DNA of 64,000 nt, taken from the NCBI RefSeq assembly GCF_900107275.1, contig NZ_FNPI01000002.1, positions 248,001-312,000 on the forward strand, written 5' to 3'. Origin of the DNA: Evansella caseinilytica (GTDB taxonomy: Bacteria; Bacillota; Bacilli; Bacillales; Salisediminibacteriaceae). Under the pieces are notes generated by a model. The model did not search any database and had not been told where the DNA came from. It was given only the letters and a program-made list of their open reading frames with translations. Of the stretch, positions 45,463 to 54,787 are shown piece after piece (position 1 is the first letter of the stretch; the number at the start of each line of letters is the position of its first letter). Made by a program: the position numbers and the translations under genes.

Positions 45463-46250
45463 GTGGAAAACGTGAAAGTATGTATTGCAGACGATAATCG
45501 TGAATTGGTCATGTTATTAGAGGATTACATTAATTCTCAAGAAGACATGGAGGTTGTGGGCAAAGCTTTTAATGGACAGGAGTGCATTGAGCTTGTTGAG
45601 GACCGACAGCCTGATGTCCTTATTCTTGATATTATTATGCCTCATTTAGACGGGCTTGCTGTGTTGGAAAAATCAGCCAGCGCCAATTAAAAAAGCGTCC
45701 AAACATTATCATGCTGACAGCGTTCGGTCAGGAGGACGTAACGAAAAAGGCAGTGGAACTTGGAGCAGCTTATTATGTGCTGAAGCCATTTGATATGGAC
45801 ACGTTGATGAATAAAATTCGTGATATTAGCGGCAATACTTCAGTATATGTAAAAACTCCGTCGCTGAGCATGCATGAGAGAAAAGAAAACAAGCCGATGA
45901 ATCTGGATGCAAGCATTACCAGCATCATTCATGAAATCGGCGTTCCTGCGCATATCAAAGGATATATGTATTTAAGAGAAGCGATTACAATGGTCTACAA
46001 TGATATTGAATTATTGGGATCGATAACGAAAGTACTTTATCCTGATATTGCTAAAAAGTACAATACAACAGCGAGCAGGGTGGAACGGGCGATTCGTCAT
46101 GCCATCGAAGTCGCCTGGAGCCGTGGCAACATCGAATCAATCTCGAAAATGTTCGGCTACACGGTAAGTGTGTCCAAAGCAAAGCCGACGAACTCGGAGT
46201 TTATTGCGATGGTGGCGGACAAGCTTCGCATTGAGCATAAAGTATCGTAA
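45463..46250 (+). pseudogene. spo0A: spo0A, response regulator of sporulation, interrupted by a frameshift
   Basis: GTG 45463 opens a receiver domain (Asp10, Asp11, phospho-acceptor Asp56 in [12 protein letters not shown]) that runs into a stop at 45688 after LEKSASAN. The rest of the protein continues in the next frame from about 45673: [18 protein letters not shown], the KPFDM loop, and the full DNA-binding effector domain with [19 protein letters not shown]. Adding one A to the AAAAA run at 45668-45672 restores a single 262-residue protein of normal length ([14 protein letters not shown]). Either the strain cannot sporulate or the base was lost in sequencing. -1 slippage on the lysine codon is conceivable but has no precedent known to me here. 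Confidence 0.93.
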
Positions 46251-46554
46251 ATAGGAGAAAAAAGAAGTTTTTAGGGGGCGGTTTTCCGCTTCCTTTTATT
46301 TATGTACGTCATAGGATAGTCAAGGAAGGGTTTCAGCACCAGTAATTCGATGCAATGAGTGTTGCCAATGCTTTTTGAACGCGCTTTAATAACAGAGAAT
46401 AACGTACCAAAATAACTAGAAAAATGGATAGAAGCATAGTATAATTCGTTTATGGAAAAGTCTTATTTTAATCATGTGGAAAGCTGTCTCGCTACAGCGG
46501 TTATCGACAGCATTGGAAGACTTTCCGCTTTTCTTATAAGGAGGTGAACGAATA
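46251..46554. other. Gap after spo0A: terminator and repeat remnant
   Basis: GGGGGCGG TTTT CCGCTTCC TTTT at 46274-46297 is a likely spo0A terminator. 46350-46392 (GATGCAATGAGTGTTGCCAA, then TGCTTTTTGAACGCGCT) is a remnant of the dispersed repeat, with the mark and right end joined and the body deleted. No gene was seen. Confidence 0.55.
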
Positions 46555-46827
46555 ATGGATGAGAAACAACTGGACCGGTTTGAAGGGATGCTGACCCAAT
46601 TAGTGTCGATGGTTGGGCATTTGCGAGAGGATGTTGATACAATAAAGTCGGATGTAAACATGTTAAAATCGCACGTCGCTGCTGTAACAGAGAAACAGGA
46701 AAAACATCATATTGAAGTAATCGGTAAACTTGAAATCTTAAGAGCAGATCATGAAATAACATGGACAAAAACGGTGGAAAACGAAAGAGACATTGCAAGA
46801 TTAAAACAACATGTTCTGAATAACTAA
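46555..46827 (+). CDS. Small coiled-coil protein of unknown function
   Basis: A 90-residue, highly charged protein, predicted to be almost entirely helical, with heptad-like spacing of hydrophobic residues (FEGMLTQLVSMVGHLREDVD; IKSDVNMLKSHVAAVTEKQE). It has an excellent ribosome-binding site (AAGGAGGTGA) before ATG 46555. It has no signal or membrane segment. Similar short coiled-coil proteins occur singly in Bacillus genomes and near phage genes, but I cannot name this one. It lies alone between spo0A and steA; 46828-47119 shows no other feature. Confidence 0.7.
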   Translation: MDEKQLDRFEGMLTQLVSMVGHLREDVDTIKSDVNMLKSHVAAVTEKQEKHHIEVIGKLEILRADHEITWTKTVENERDIARLKQHVLNN

Positions 46828-47119
46828 CCTTAACGGATTTTTCGACTATTGTACCTCTATCATTCATTTCCACATAAAGCAATCCTTCACCCGCAGATGA
46901 AGACAATTCAATAAAAAATAAGCAAAACAGTCGACATCAAGCGGCTGTTTTGTTTATTTTCATCACCTTTTTTATCGTCCTACATTCCGATGTTCAAACC
47001 TGCCGCGCCTCAATCTCTTTTGCATGCACGATTTTAAAGGGAATATTTTTTCCTTCTCATTGTTTTTAAGGTTTTAGACCATACTAACAGGGAGATGCTT
47101 GGAAACGGAGGATGAGAAG

Positions 47120-48226
47120 ATGGGGTCGTCTGAAGTAATGAAAGGGAAGGCTTACTACGGCAAAATAACAAAGCAGCTGCTTCATCAGATTCCGCCGAAG
47201 GCAATTATTATTCTTGAGCATGAAGATATTGATATCGTCGCTGCCGAAGAAATTGTCCGTAAACAAGTAATGGCAGTGATAAATAATAAACAGTCGATAA
47301 CCGGGAGGCTGCCGAGAACCGGCTTGCTTTGTTTACAGGAACACGGAGTCCCGGTCTATGATTGTATTAATCAGCAATCTGTTTTTCCAAAGGCGATGGA
47401 TGTACAAATTACCGGCAATATCCTTTATAAATATGAACATGGAAAATGGCATTACGTTTGTGACTTGCAGGAATACCTATATGAGAGAATTGAAAAAAAA
47501 CTGCTTGAAGGCAGCCGTTATTTTAATACACTTTTTCAGCAATTTGTCAGCAACAGCCTCGCTTTCGCTTCCAAGGAACTCACGCAGTTTTTGACAGCGG
47601 TCAAACAGCTGCCGAAGCTTGCAGATTTAAGTGGAAACCACGTATTTATTGTTGCGAGAGGACCCGAGCTGGAGGAGGACATCCGGGCGGTGCAGCCATT
47701 TATACAAGCGAGAAACACGAAAGTTGTCGCTGTTGACGGAGCAGCAGCTGTTTTACTGAAAAACGGGATGACGCCGAATTATATTGTCGGAGATATGGAT
47801 TCTATTTCCTCTGATATTTGTTCGGTAAATACGACGTTTATTGCTCACTCCTATATGAACGGCCGCAGTCCCGGTCAAAAAAGGCTGGCGGAGTTGTCGA
47901 TCGATGCTGTCAAAATTCCCTTTCCAGGTCTGAGTGAAGATCTGGCAATTATGCTTGGCTGGATCTCAGGTGCAGAACATATCGTTACTCTCGGCTGCAG
48001 GAGCTCGGTTGTGGAATTAGTGGAGAAAGGTAGGAGAGGGATGGGTTCCACTTTGCTGACAAGGATGTATGCCGGAGAAATCATTTCCGATTGGAAAGCG
48101 GTGAACCGCTGGTTTACCACTGAAACATCCGCGCTCGCCGTGAAAAACCGGCTGAGGGAAATATATCAACTGGTAAAGGAGCCGATCGAAGATGAAGGCA
48201 GATGTGATTATCCCGGCATACAATGA
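47120..48226 (+). CDS. steA: SteA-like protein (thiamine pyrophosphokinase-like fold)
   Basis: A 368-residue protein. The N-terminal part contains KAIIILEHEDIDIVAAEEIVR and IPP/TGRLPRTGL. The C-terminal half has a thiamine-pyrophosphokinase-like nucleotide domain (TKVVAVDGAAAVLLKNGMTPNYIVGDMDSIS) and a hydrophobic segment near the end. This matches the SteA family, named in actinobacteria for a cytokinetic ring protein acting with SteB in cell-envelope and division functions. GGAGG at 47107 supports ATG 47120. Overlap of 35 bases with the glycosyltransferase gene indicates one operon. Confidence 0.75.
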   Translation: MGSSEVMKGKAYYGKITKQLLHQIPPKAIIILEHEDIDIVAAEEIVRKQVMAVINNKQSITGRLPRTGLLCLQEHGVPVYDCINQQSVFPKAMDVQITGNILYKYEHGKWHYVCDLQEYLYERIEKKLLEGSRYFNTLFQQFVSNSLAFASKELTQFLTAVKQLPKLADLSGNHVFIVARGPELEEDIRAVQPFIQARNTKVVAVDGAAAVLLKNGMTPNYIVGDMDSISSDICSVNTTFIAHSYMNGRSPGQKRLAELSIDAVKIPFPGLSEDLAIMLGWISGAEHIVTLGCRSSVVELVEKGRRGMGSTLLTRMYAGEIISDWKAVNRWFTTETSALAVKNRLREIYQLVKEPIEDEGRCDYPGIQ

Positions 48227-48851
48227 AGCGAATCGAATTGCGACAACATTGACGGCACTGTCCGGGCAGCCGTGGGTAAACGAGCTGATTGTGGTTGATG
48301 ACGGCAGCTGTGACGACACCTTTTCAATTGCGCGTCAAAAGAGCAATAAAACCATGAGGCATGAGCGCAATTTTGGAAAACAAGCTGCAGTGTATACCGG
48401 ACTAAAGCAAGCCGAGGCGGATTGGATCGTGATGCTGGACGCCGACTTGGGAAAAACAGCTTCCGAAGGTGAAAAACTTCTTGTTCCTCTCGCAAGCGAA
48501 GAAATCGATATAACGATTGCCGTATTGCCGCAAAACGCCAAAGGCGGCTTCGGGTTTGTTAAACGGCGGGCGCAACGAATTGTATTGCAGCATACAGGTG
48601 TTCATCTGACGGCACCGCTTTCCGGTCAAAGAGCATTTCATCGAAGCTGGATCCCAGTCATTCTCGCCAATGAAGGTGTAGGATACGGCTTAGAGATGTA
48701 CTTGAATTTGTTATTTTTATCCCGTGGTGCAATCGTAAAGGAAGTGAATACGAATATGTGTCACAGAGTGACTGGGAAAAGCATAAAAGGCTTTTCTCAT
48801 CGCGCAAAACAGTGGCTGGAAATGGAGAAGACCGTATGGAATTATTCATAG
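48192..48851 (+). CDS. GT2 family glycosyltransferase
   Basis: A 219-residue GT-A fold glycosyltransferase. It starts DVIIPAYNEANRIATTLTAL, has ELIVVDDGSCDDT for nucleotide-sugar binding and MLDADLGKT as the DxD-type metal site, and resembles dolichyl-phosphate-sugar synthases in size. No transmembrane helices are present. It overlaps steA upstream and the MraY-like gene downstream (16 bases), so all three are made together. The sugar and acceptor are unknown; a lipid-phosphate acceptor is an inference from the neighbour. Confidence 0.8.
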   Translation: MKADVIIPAYNEANRIATTLTALSGQPWVNELIVVDDGSCDDTFSIARQKSNKTMRHERNFGKQAAVYTGLKQAEADWIVMLDADLGKTASEGEKLLVPLASEEIDITIAVLPQNAKGGFGFVKRRAQRIVLQHTGVHLTAPLSGQRAFHRSWIPVILANEGVGYGLEMYLNLLFLSRGAIVKEVNTNMCHRVTGKSIKGFSHRAKQWLEMEKTVWNYS

Positions 48852-49624
48852 CAGGCACCATTGGACTTTTGGTACTATATGTATTGCTTACTGCCGTCTT
48901 CAACCGATGCCGTTTGCATGTGAAAAATTATCTCGGGAAGTGGGTTCCGTATAGTATCGGTAGCGTTTTTTTTGTATTGCTTACCGCGGATTATTTTTTT
49001 TTCGCGACGTTTGTGACGGATTTCAGCAGCTATCTTTACCTTTCTGTCGTCTGGGTACTTGGATTGATCGATGACATTTTCGGACAACCGTTTCCGAAAG
49101 GGATAAAAGGCCATCTATCGTTATTTTATCATAAACGGGAAGTTTCTACGGGGCTGTTAAAAGCTGCAGGAGTTGTCGTTGCGGCCACCATTTTCCTGTT
49201 TTTCCATTCCGGAGAAGACAACGTGAACGGCAGCCTGCTGTTATTATTGATATTATTCCCTCATACAATGAACTTGCTTGATACAAAACCGCTGAGGGTA
49301 TTAAAAGCAGCGGTATTGCTTATTTTCATTCCGCTGTTGGCATTGACGACAAATGCCATTGTTTTCCTCTACCTCTTTCTCGTGTTGGTCTTGTGGGGCG
49401 TTGCCGAGTCGACAATGAAAGCAATGCTCGGTGATAATGGAGCGATGCTTGCAGGAGCATTCGGCGCCGTTGCTGCTTTCGAAATAAAAAGTGGTGTTTT
49501 TACCCTAGCTGCACTCATTTTTGCTGTATTTGTGACTTGGTATGCAGAAAAATCTTCCGTCCAGACATGGCTGGAAAACACGCCGCTGATACGTAAAATA
49601 GATCAATTTGGCCGAACCGAATGA
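48836..49624 (+). CDS. MraY/WecA-like membrane protein, possibly degenerate
   Basis: 262 residues from ATG 48836 with about nine helices. Family landmarks are LGLIDDIFG (the DD motif), KGIKGHL, PHTMNLLDTKP (in place of NxxNxxDG) and AMLGDNGAMLAGA (near the GDSGS-type loop). These are the positions conserved in polyprenyl-phosphate N-acetylhexosamine-1-phosphate transferases. The protein is shorter than MraY (about 320), and the N-terminal DDxxK region is not clear, so activity is uncertain. It is the last gene of the steA unit. Confidence 0.7.
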   Translation: MELFIAGTIGLLVLYVLLTAVFNRCRLHVKNYLGKWVPYSIGSVFFVLLTADYFFFATFVTDFSSYLYLSVVWVLGLIDDIFGQPFPKGIKGHLSLFYHKREVSTGLLKAAGVVVAATIFLFFHSGEDNVNGSLLLLLILFPHTMNLLDTKPLRVLKAAVLLIFIPLLALTTNAIVFLYLFLVLVLWGVAESTMKAMLGDNGAMLAGAFGAVAAFEIKSGVFTLAALIFAVFVTWYAEKSSVQTWLENTPLIRKIDQFGRTE

Positions 49625-49634
49625 AACTGATTTT

Positions 49635-49703
49635 CACCGCTGCATGGGAGAAGAAGTACATTTCTCCCATGTTGAAAAAATGCGGCAGCTTACTCATCGC
49701 TTC
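49635..49703. repeat. Partial copy of a dispersed repeat body
   Basis: CACCGCTGCATGGGAGAAGA...TTCTCCCATG...GCGGCAGCTTACTCATCGC aligns with CACCGCCGCATGGTAGAAAA...TTCTCCCATG...GCGGCGGCTCCCTCATTGC at 50038-50103. It lies just after the MraY-like gene and before the end of yqzF, and its inner palindrome (GGGAGAA...TTCTCCC) may terminate both. Confidence 0.6.
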
Positions 49704-49947
49704 AATTCGTTTTTTTGAAACGGGGGGCAACCTTGCCGTTTTTTTTGTCACGATAAAAAATGAATCCGCCGATCAGCCAGACGCCGATGACGAGGGCACC
49801 CATACCGACGACAAATTGAAGCCAGAGCAGATCAAACGGCCAATTTATTCGGTAAAAAAGGGCGTCACGCATCAGTTTTATACCATAGCCTGCCGTGAAA
49901 ACAGGCACAAGCAAAATACACAAGGCAATAAAGCGCTGGATTGTCAT
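49702..49947 (-). CDS. yqzF: YqzF / DUF2627 small membrane protein
   Basis: An 81-residue protein with two membrane helices (FIALCILLVPVFTAGYGIKLMRD; LQFVVGMGALVIGVWLIGGFI) and a basic tail (YRDKKNGKVAPRFKK). GIKLMRD and the C-terminal RDxxxxKVxPRF are typical of YqzF. ATG 49947 has GGAGAGGA eight bases upstream. The function is unknown. It lies before bkdR, as in B. subtilis, but on the opposite strand. Confidence 0.82.
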   Translation of the reverse strand: MTIQRFIALCILLVPVFTAGYGIKLMRDALFYRINWPFDLLWLQFVVGMGALVIGVWLIGGFIFYRDKKNGKVAPRFKKTN

Positions 49948-49975
49948 GAGAACATTCCTCTCCACTTTCGTTTGA

Positions 49976-50149
49976 GTGGTAGTTCAAAAAGATAAAAAGC
50001 GATCTTTTTGTTATTTTAATAGCAATGGCTCGCAAACACCGCCGCATGGTAGAAAAAGTACGCTTCTCCCATGCTAAAAGACCGCGGCGGCTCCCTCATT
50101 GCATCGTGGTAGTTCAAAAAGATAAAAAGCGATCTTTTTGAACTACCAC
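49976..50149 (-). repeat. Dispersed repeat flanked by hairpins with a third stem sequence
   Basis: Both ends carry GTGGTAGTTCAAAAAGAT(A/C) hairpins. The one at 50106-50149 is a perfect palindrome with arms GTGGTAGTTCAAAAAGAT and ATCTTTTTGAACTACCAC. Read on the minus strand, the mark GATGCAATGAG follows the hairpin and CCATTGCT occurs near the far end. Compared with GTGTTTGTTC/GAACAAACAC in other copies, both arms have changed together. It lies between yqzF and bkdR. Confidence 0.8.
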
Positions 50150-50305
50150 TATTGTATATGAAGAGAAGTTTGCAGGCAAATCTAACATTAGCTTTTTCAT
50201 TCGGCGCATAATCGTGTATAGTAAAGAGGGAGATCATGAAATTTTTTGCATGGATAGGAACTGGCAAATAAAGCTCAACAGTTTTCCGGGTGGAGGTGGG
50301 TGATG

Positions 50306-52369
50306 ATGAAACGGTTGTTGCTGGTCGGTGCCGGAAAAGGCGGTTCTTTGCTGCTTGATGTTTTAAAAGAAAGTGGTCAGTTTTATATCGCAGGAGTAGT
50401 TGACCGCAATCTCCGCAGCAGTGGAATTGAGAAAGCGGAAAACCATAATATTCCTGTTTTTGATGATTGGAGGAAGGCGTTCCGCGTTCTCCACCCCATT
50501 GATATTGTCGTTGAAGTTACCGGTGACAACATCCTGCTGTCGGAGCTGAGGGAAAATGTGAAGGAGCAGAATACAACCATTGTCCCAAGCGCCATTGCTT
50601 CGATGATATTTCATTTGATCGAAGAAAAGAAGAAGCTGCTCGAAAAGATGATTCAGCATAATACGAAGCTGGATACGATTTTGAATTCCACCCAAGACGG
50701 CATGATTGCCATTGATCAGAAAGAGCGGATCACTTTGCTAAACCGGCGTGCCGAACAACTGTCCGGCTTAACAAAGGAAGATGCTCTCGGCAGAAAAATT
50801 CATGAGGTGATGCCGACAAGCAAACTGCCGCGGGTGCTGAAAACCGGTAAACCGGAAGAGAATCGCAAACAAATCGTCGGAAACGGCCGCAGGATAATTA
50901 CGACGAGGATTCCGATGTTCAACGGCCGACAACGGATCGGTGCCCTGGCTGTTTTTCAAGATATTACAGATATTGTTAACATGGCGGAAGAAGTAACGAA
51001 TTTAAAAAGCATTCAACAGATGCTGGAAGCGATTATCCAATCATCCGATGACGCTATCTCGGTTGTAGATGAAGACGGATTCGGGCTGCTGATCAATCCG
51101 GCCTATACCCGGCTTACCGGGTTGAAAAAGCAGGATGTCATCGGCAAGCCGGCTTCTACGGATATTTCTGAAGGAGAGAGCATGCATATGCATGTCTTGC
51201 AGTCGGGAAAAGCAGTGAGAGGCGCGAAAATGAAAGTGGGTCCGAACGGCAAGGATGTTATCGTCAATGTCGCTCCGATCAATGTGGATGGTGCGATGAA
51301 AGGCAGCGTCGCCGTTATTCACGACATGTCCGAAATTGAAGCCTTGCATTCAGAGCTGGAACGGGCAAAGCAGATCATCCGGACGCTGGAAGCGAAATAC
51401 ACCTTTGATGATATCATCGGCGAATCCGAAGAGCTGAAAACCGCGATTCGGCAGGCAAAAAGGTCCGCTGTTACTCCGGCGACGATTCTCTTGCAAGGAG
51501 AATCGGGAACCGGAAAGGAATTGTTTGCCCACGCAATACATAATGAAAGTAACCGGAAGTATAACAAATTTATCCGCGTTAACTGCGCGGCAATCTCGGA
51601 GTCGCTGCTGGAAAGCGAACTATTTGGGTATGAAGATGGAGCTTTCTCCGGTGCGAAGCGCGGCGGGAAAAAAGGATTGTTTGAAGAAGCGAACAGAGGA
51701 AGTATTTTTCTTGATGAAATTGGTGAAATTACACCTCAAACCCAAGCAAAACTATTACGGGTACTGCAGGAAAAGGAAATTGTCAGAGTCGGAGGTACAA
51801 AAGTAGTCCCGGTGGACGTACGGATCATTGCCGCAACTAACGCGGATATACAACAAAAAATTCGGGAGAAGTCGTTTCGGGAAGACTTGTTTTACCGTTT
51901 AAACCGCATGCCGATATTTATTCCTCCACTAAGATACAGAAAAGCTGATATTCCCCGGCTTTGTCAGCACTTGCTGCTGAAGCTGAATCAAGATTACGGC
52001 CGGAGCGTTGGTGGGCTGACGGAACAGGCGCTGCAGACATTAACTGATTACGGCTGGCCGGGTAACGTCCGGGAACTGGAGAACATCTTAGGAAGAGCCA
52101 TGATTCATATGCATTATTCTGAAAAAAATATTGACAGAAAGCACTTGCCTCTGCTGACGGATGATGCGCCGAAGGAAAAAGAAGTCCTTCCCTTACCGTC
52201 TGAGCAGAAAACGCTGCAGGAAATCATTGATGCAGCAGAAAAACAGGCGATCGTTGAAGCGTTGCGCACTAACTGTGGAAACAAAACGCAAACCGCCAAA
52301 CAATTAGGAATCTCGATTCGTAATCTGTACTATAAATTGGACAAATATGCTTCTGAAACCGCAGATTGA
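50306..52369 (+). CDS. bkdR: Sigma-L-dependent activator BkdR
   Basis: A 687-residue enhancer-binding protein. An N-terminal nucleotide-binding-like region (KRLLLVGAGKGGSLLLDVL) is followed by two PAS-type sensor domains (about 115-200 and 230-340). The AAA+ domain carries Walker A GESGTGKE, the sigma-54 contact loop GAFSGA (variant of GAFTGA), and LDEIGEIT. A Fis-type helix-turn-helix closes the protein (TQTAKQLGISIRNLYYKLDKY). It activates the following bkd operon. GGAGG at 50292 suits ATG 50306; ATG 50303 and GTG 50300 are alternatives. Confidence 0.93.
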   Translation: MKRLLLVGAGKGGSLLLDVLKESGQFYIAGVVDRNLRSSGIEKAENHNIPVFDDWRKAFRVLHPIDIVVEVTGDNILLSELRENVKEQNTTIVPSAIASMIFHLIEEKKKLLEKMIQHNTKLDTILNSTQDGMIAIDQKERITLLNRRAEQLSGLTKEDALGRKIHEVMPTSKLPRVLKTGKPEENRKQIVGNGRRIITTRIPMFNGRQRIGALAVFQDITDIVNMAEEVTNLKSIQQMLEAIIQSSDDAISVVDEDGFGLLINPAYTRLTGLKKQDVIGKPASTDISEGESMHMHVLQSGKAVRGAKMKVGPNGKDVIVNVAPINVDGAMKGSVAVIHDMSEIEALHSELERAKQIIRTLEAKYTFDDIIGESEELKTAIRQAKRSAVTPATILLQGESGTGKELFAHAIHNESNRKYNKFIRVNCAAISESLLESELFGYEDGAFSGAKRGGKKGLFEEANRGSIFLDEIGEITPQTQAKLLRVLQEKEIVRVGGTKVVPVDVRIIAATNADIQQKIREKSFREDLFYRLNRMPIFIPPLRYRKADIPRLCQHLLLKLNQDYGRSVGGLTEQALQTLTDYGWPGNVRELENILGRAMIHMHYSEKNIDRKHLPLLTDDAPKEKEVLPLPSEQKTLQEIIDAAEKQAIVEALRTNCGNKTQTAKQLGISIRNLYYKLDKYASETAD

Positions 52370-52524
52370 AAAATGCACCGGAGAAAGCCGCTTTACAATC
52401 AGTGTATGAAAAATATATCATCCATGTAAAATCATGCATGCAAAATTTTTCGCGGTTTGAAAAAAAATGCAGAGTGAAATTCGGTCAGGAACAGCGGAAG
52501 AAAGCGTTTGCAAACATTGGTGAG

Positions 52525-52541
52525 TTGGCATTATTCTTGCA
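52525..52541 (+). promoter_or_regulatory. Sigma-54 (sigma-L) -24/-12 promoter of the bkd operon
   Basis: TTGGCATTATTCTTGCA: GG at 52527-52528 and GC at 52539-52540 have the exact 10-base gap required for sigma-54, and both boxes match TGGCAC-N5-TTGCA. It lies 43 bases before ptb, directly after the activator gene bkdR. Confidence 0.92.
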
Positions 52542-52583
52542 TTAGTTATATTTGGAGTCTGCTGACGAGGAAAGGGAGTATGT

Positions 52584-53504
52584 ATGTTGATGACATTTGA
52601 CAAACTGGTATCTGCGGTAAAAGCAGGCAGGGACGAGCAGGTGATTGCCGTGGCTCATGCAACGGACAGCTCGCTTTTTCATGCGGCAAAAGCGGCAATG
52701 GATAAACAGTTTGCTTCGTTTGTTTTTGTCGGTCCGGTTAAGGAAATGGAAAAGCTGAAGCAGGAAGCCGATTTCACTCCTGAACAGTCGGCAAAAATAA
52801 CGCTGGTAGATGCGGAAAATGATCTGGAGTCGGCGAAGCTGGCGGTGCAATTGGTGAAGTCCAATGAAGCAAACGTATTGATGAAGGGCATGCTTTCCAC
52901 CACCGCGCTGCTGAAAGCGGTAGTAAACAAGGAGGCGGGCTTAAGAACCGGAAAAATTCTTTCCCATATTGCAGGCTTTGCGCTTCCGCAGCGTGAGCAG
53001 CTGCTGTTCATAACAGATGCAGCGATGAACATCGCTCCGGATTTGCAGGATAAAGTACAAATCATTCAAAATGCGGTGGCTGCCGTCGCTAAAATCGGCA
53101 TTGACGATCCGAAGGTGGCTGTTGTCGGCGCTGTAGAAACGGTGAATCCAACGATGCAAGCAACCCTTGATGCCAGTGCATTGACGCTGATGAATCGCAG
53201 AGGGCAAATTGTCAACTGCGTCGTCGAAGGTCCGTTAAGCCTGGATATCGCAGTATCGGAAGAAGCGGCTGCCCAAAAAGGAGTGTATTCCGAGGTTGCG
53301 GGAAGAGCAGATATTATCGCAGTGCCGACGATTGAAGCGGGGAACTTGCTGTATAAATCATTGACTTGTTTTGCCGGTGCCACTGTCGGCGGTATCATCG
53401 CCGGAGCAGCAGCGCCGATTATTTTGACATCAAGGGCAGATTCTGTAGAAAGCAAGCTGTTTTCCATGGCAATGGCAGTCAGCGCGTCGCCGCCGATGGA
53501 ATAG
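52584..53504 (+). CDS. ptb: Phosphate butyryltransferase
   Basis: 306 residues of the phosphotransacetylase/Ptb family. It converts branched acyl-CoA (or butyryl-CoA) to the acyl phosphate. Typical segments: [46 protein letters not shown], and the C-terminal [11 protein letters not shown] 52584 with AAAGGGAG. First gene of the bkd operon behind the sigma-L promoter. Confidence 0.93.
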   Translation: MLMTFDKLVSAVKAGRDEQVIAVAHATDSSLFHAAKAAMDKQFASFVFVGPVKEMEKLKQEADFTPEQSAKITLVDAENDLESAKLAVQLVKSNEANVLMKGMLSTTALLKAVVNKEAGLRTGKILSHIAGFALPQREQLLFITDAAMNIAPDLQDKVQIIQNAVAAVAKIGIDDPKVAVVGAVETVNPTMQATLDASALTLMNRRGQIVNCVVEGPLSLDIAVSEEAAAQKGVYSEVAGRADIIAVPTIEAGNLLYKSLTCFAGATVGGIIAGAAAPIILTSRADSVESKLFSMAMAVSASPPME

Positions 53505-53538
53505 CAGAATATCTAGGCAAAAAAGAGGAGGAGTTTGT

Positions 53539-54642
53539 ATGGAATTATTCAAATACATGGAAACGTATGATTATGAACAAGTTGTTGTTTGTCAAGATAA
53601 AGAATCCGGCTTGAAAGCAATTATTGCGATACATGACACAACGCTGGGGCCTGCCCTCGGCGGAACGAGAATGTGGACGTATGAAACGGAAGAAGCGGCT
53701 TTTGAAGATGCCCTCCGGCTTTCCAAAGGGATGACGTATAAAAATGCCGCCGCTGGCTTGAATCTTGGCGGTGGAAAAACCGTGATTATCGGCGACCCGC
53801 GTAAAGATAAAAACGAAGCGATGTTCCGTGCTTTCGGCCGCTTTATTCAAGGGTTAAACGGTAGATACATCACCGCGGAGGATGTGGGCACAACCGTTGA
53901 AGATATGGACATTGTTTACCAGGAAACCGATTATGTTACCGGAATATCCCTGGCTTTTGGTTCTTCGGGAAATCCGTCACCGGTGACTGCTTACGGTGTG
54001 TATGTCGGCATGAAAGCAGCAGCGAAAGAAGCCTTTGGTTCAGATTCGCTGGAGGGAAAACGGGTAGCGGTTCAAGGTGTTGGCAACGTTGCTTACACTT
54101 TGTGCCGGCATCTTCATGAGGAAGGAGCAAAGCTGATTGTCACAGATATCAATAAGGAGGCCGTGCAGCGGGTGGTGGAAGCATTTGATGCAGAAGCCGT
54201 TGATCCGGAAGACATTTATCAAGTGGAGTGCGATATTTACTCACCGTGCGCGCTCGGCGCTACAGTCAATGATGAAACACTTCCGCAGCTGAAGGCAAAA
54301 GTGATTGCCGGAGCGGCCAACAATCAATTGAAGGAGCCGCGGCACGGGAATATTTTACAGGAAATGGGGATCGTCTATGCTCCTGACTATGTCATTAATT
54401 CCGGCGGGGTTATCAACGTGGCCGATGAGCTGCTCGGATATAACCGCGAGCGGGCTTTAAAGAAAGTCGAAACGATTTATGATAAAATAACTACGATTTT
54501 TGAAATTTCAAATCGCGACAAAATACCGACTTATCTGGCAGCGGACCGCATGGCTGAAGAAAGAATCGAAACGATGAGAAAATCGCGAAAACAATTTTTA
54601 ACAAACAGTAAGAGCATTTTGAGCCGCAGCCGCAACAGGTAA
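53539..54642 (+). CDS. bcd: Leucine (branched-chain amino acid) dehydrogenase
   Basis: A 367-residue Glu/Leu/Phe/Val dehydrogenase. It oxidatively deaminates Leu, Ile and Val to the keto acids used by the downstream complex. Substrate-site blocks [13 protein letters not shown] and [15 protein letters not shown] (catalytic Lys), and the NAD fold [13 protein letters not shown], are intact. It lies 34 bases after ptb. A 145-base spacer with small GC-rich hairpins separates it from buk. Confidence 0.94.
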   Translation: MELFKYMETYDYEQVVVCQDKESGLKAIIAIHDTTLGPALGGTRMWTYETEEAAFEDALRLSKGMTYKNAAAGLNLGGGKTVIIGDPRKDKNEAMFRAFGRFIQGLNGRYITAEDVGTTVEDMDIVYQETDYVTGISLAFGSSGNPSPVTAYGVYVGMKAAAKEAFGSDSLEGKRVAVQGVGNVAYTLCRHLHEEGAKLIVTDINKEAVQRVVEAFDAEAVDPEDIYQVECDIYSPCALGATVNDETLPQLKAKVIAGAANNQLKEPRHGNILQEMGIVYAPDYVINSGGVINVADELLGYNRERALKKVETIYDKITTIFEISNRDKIPTYLAADRMAEERIETMRKSRKQFLTNSKSILSRSRNR

Positions 54643-54787
54643 CGAGCCTGACCGGACCGAGGGCGTAAAGCGGATGCTTCCCCCGGCTTCGTTGTCCGGA
54701 ATTGTCCCGAGCCTGTCTGCCGCGGGCTTGTCCGAACGGACAGGACGGTCTTACTGATTAAGTGTAAAGCCTTTGGAGGAAACAGAA

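Noticed and set aside
45668-45690. Programmed -1 frameshifting as a normal way of making Spo0A
   Set aside because: An A5 run at a Lys codon permits slippage, but there is no full slippery heptamer or stimulatory structure seen, and spo0A is a single frame in known bacilli; mutation or sequencing error is simpler.
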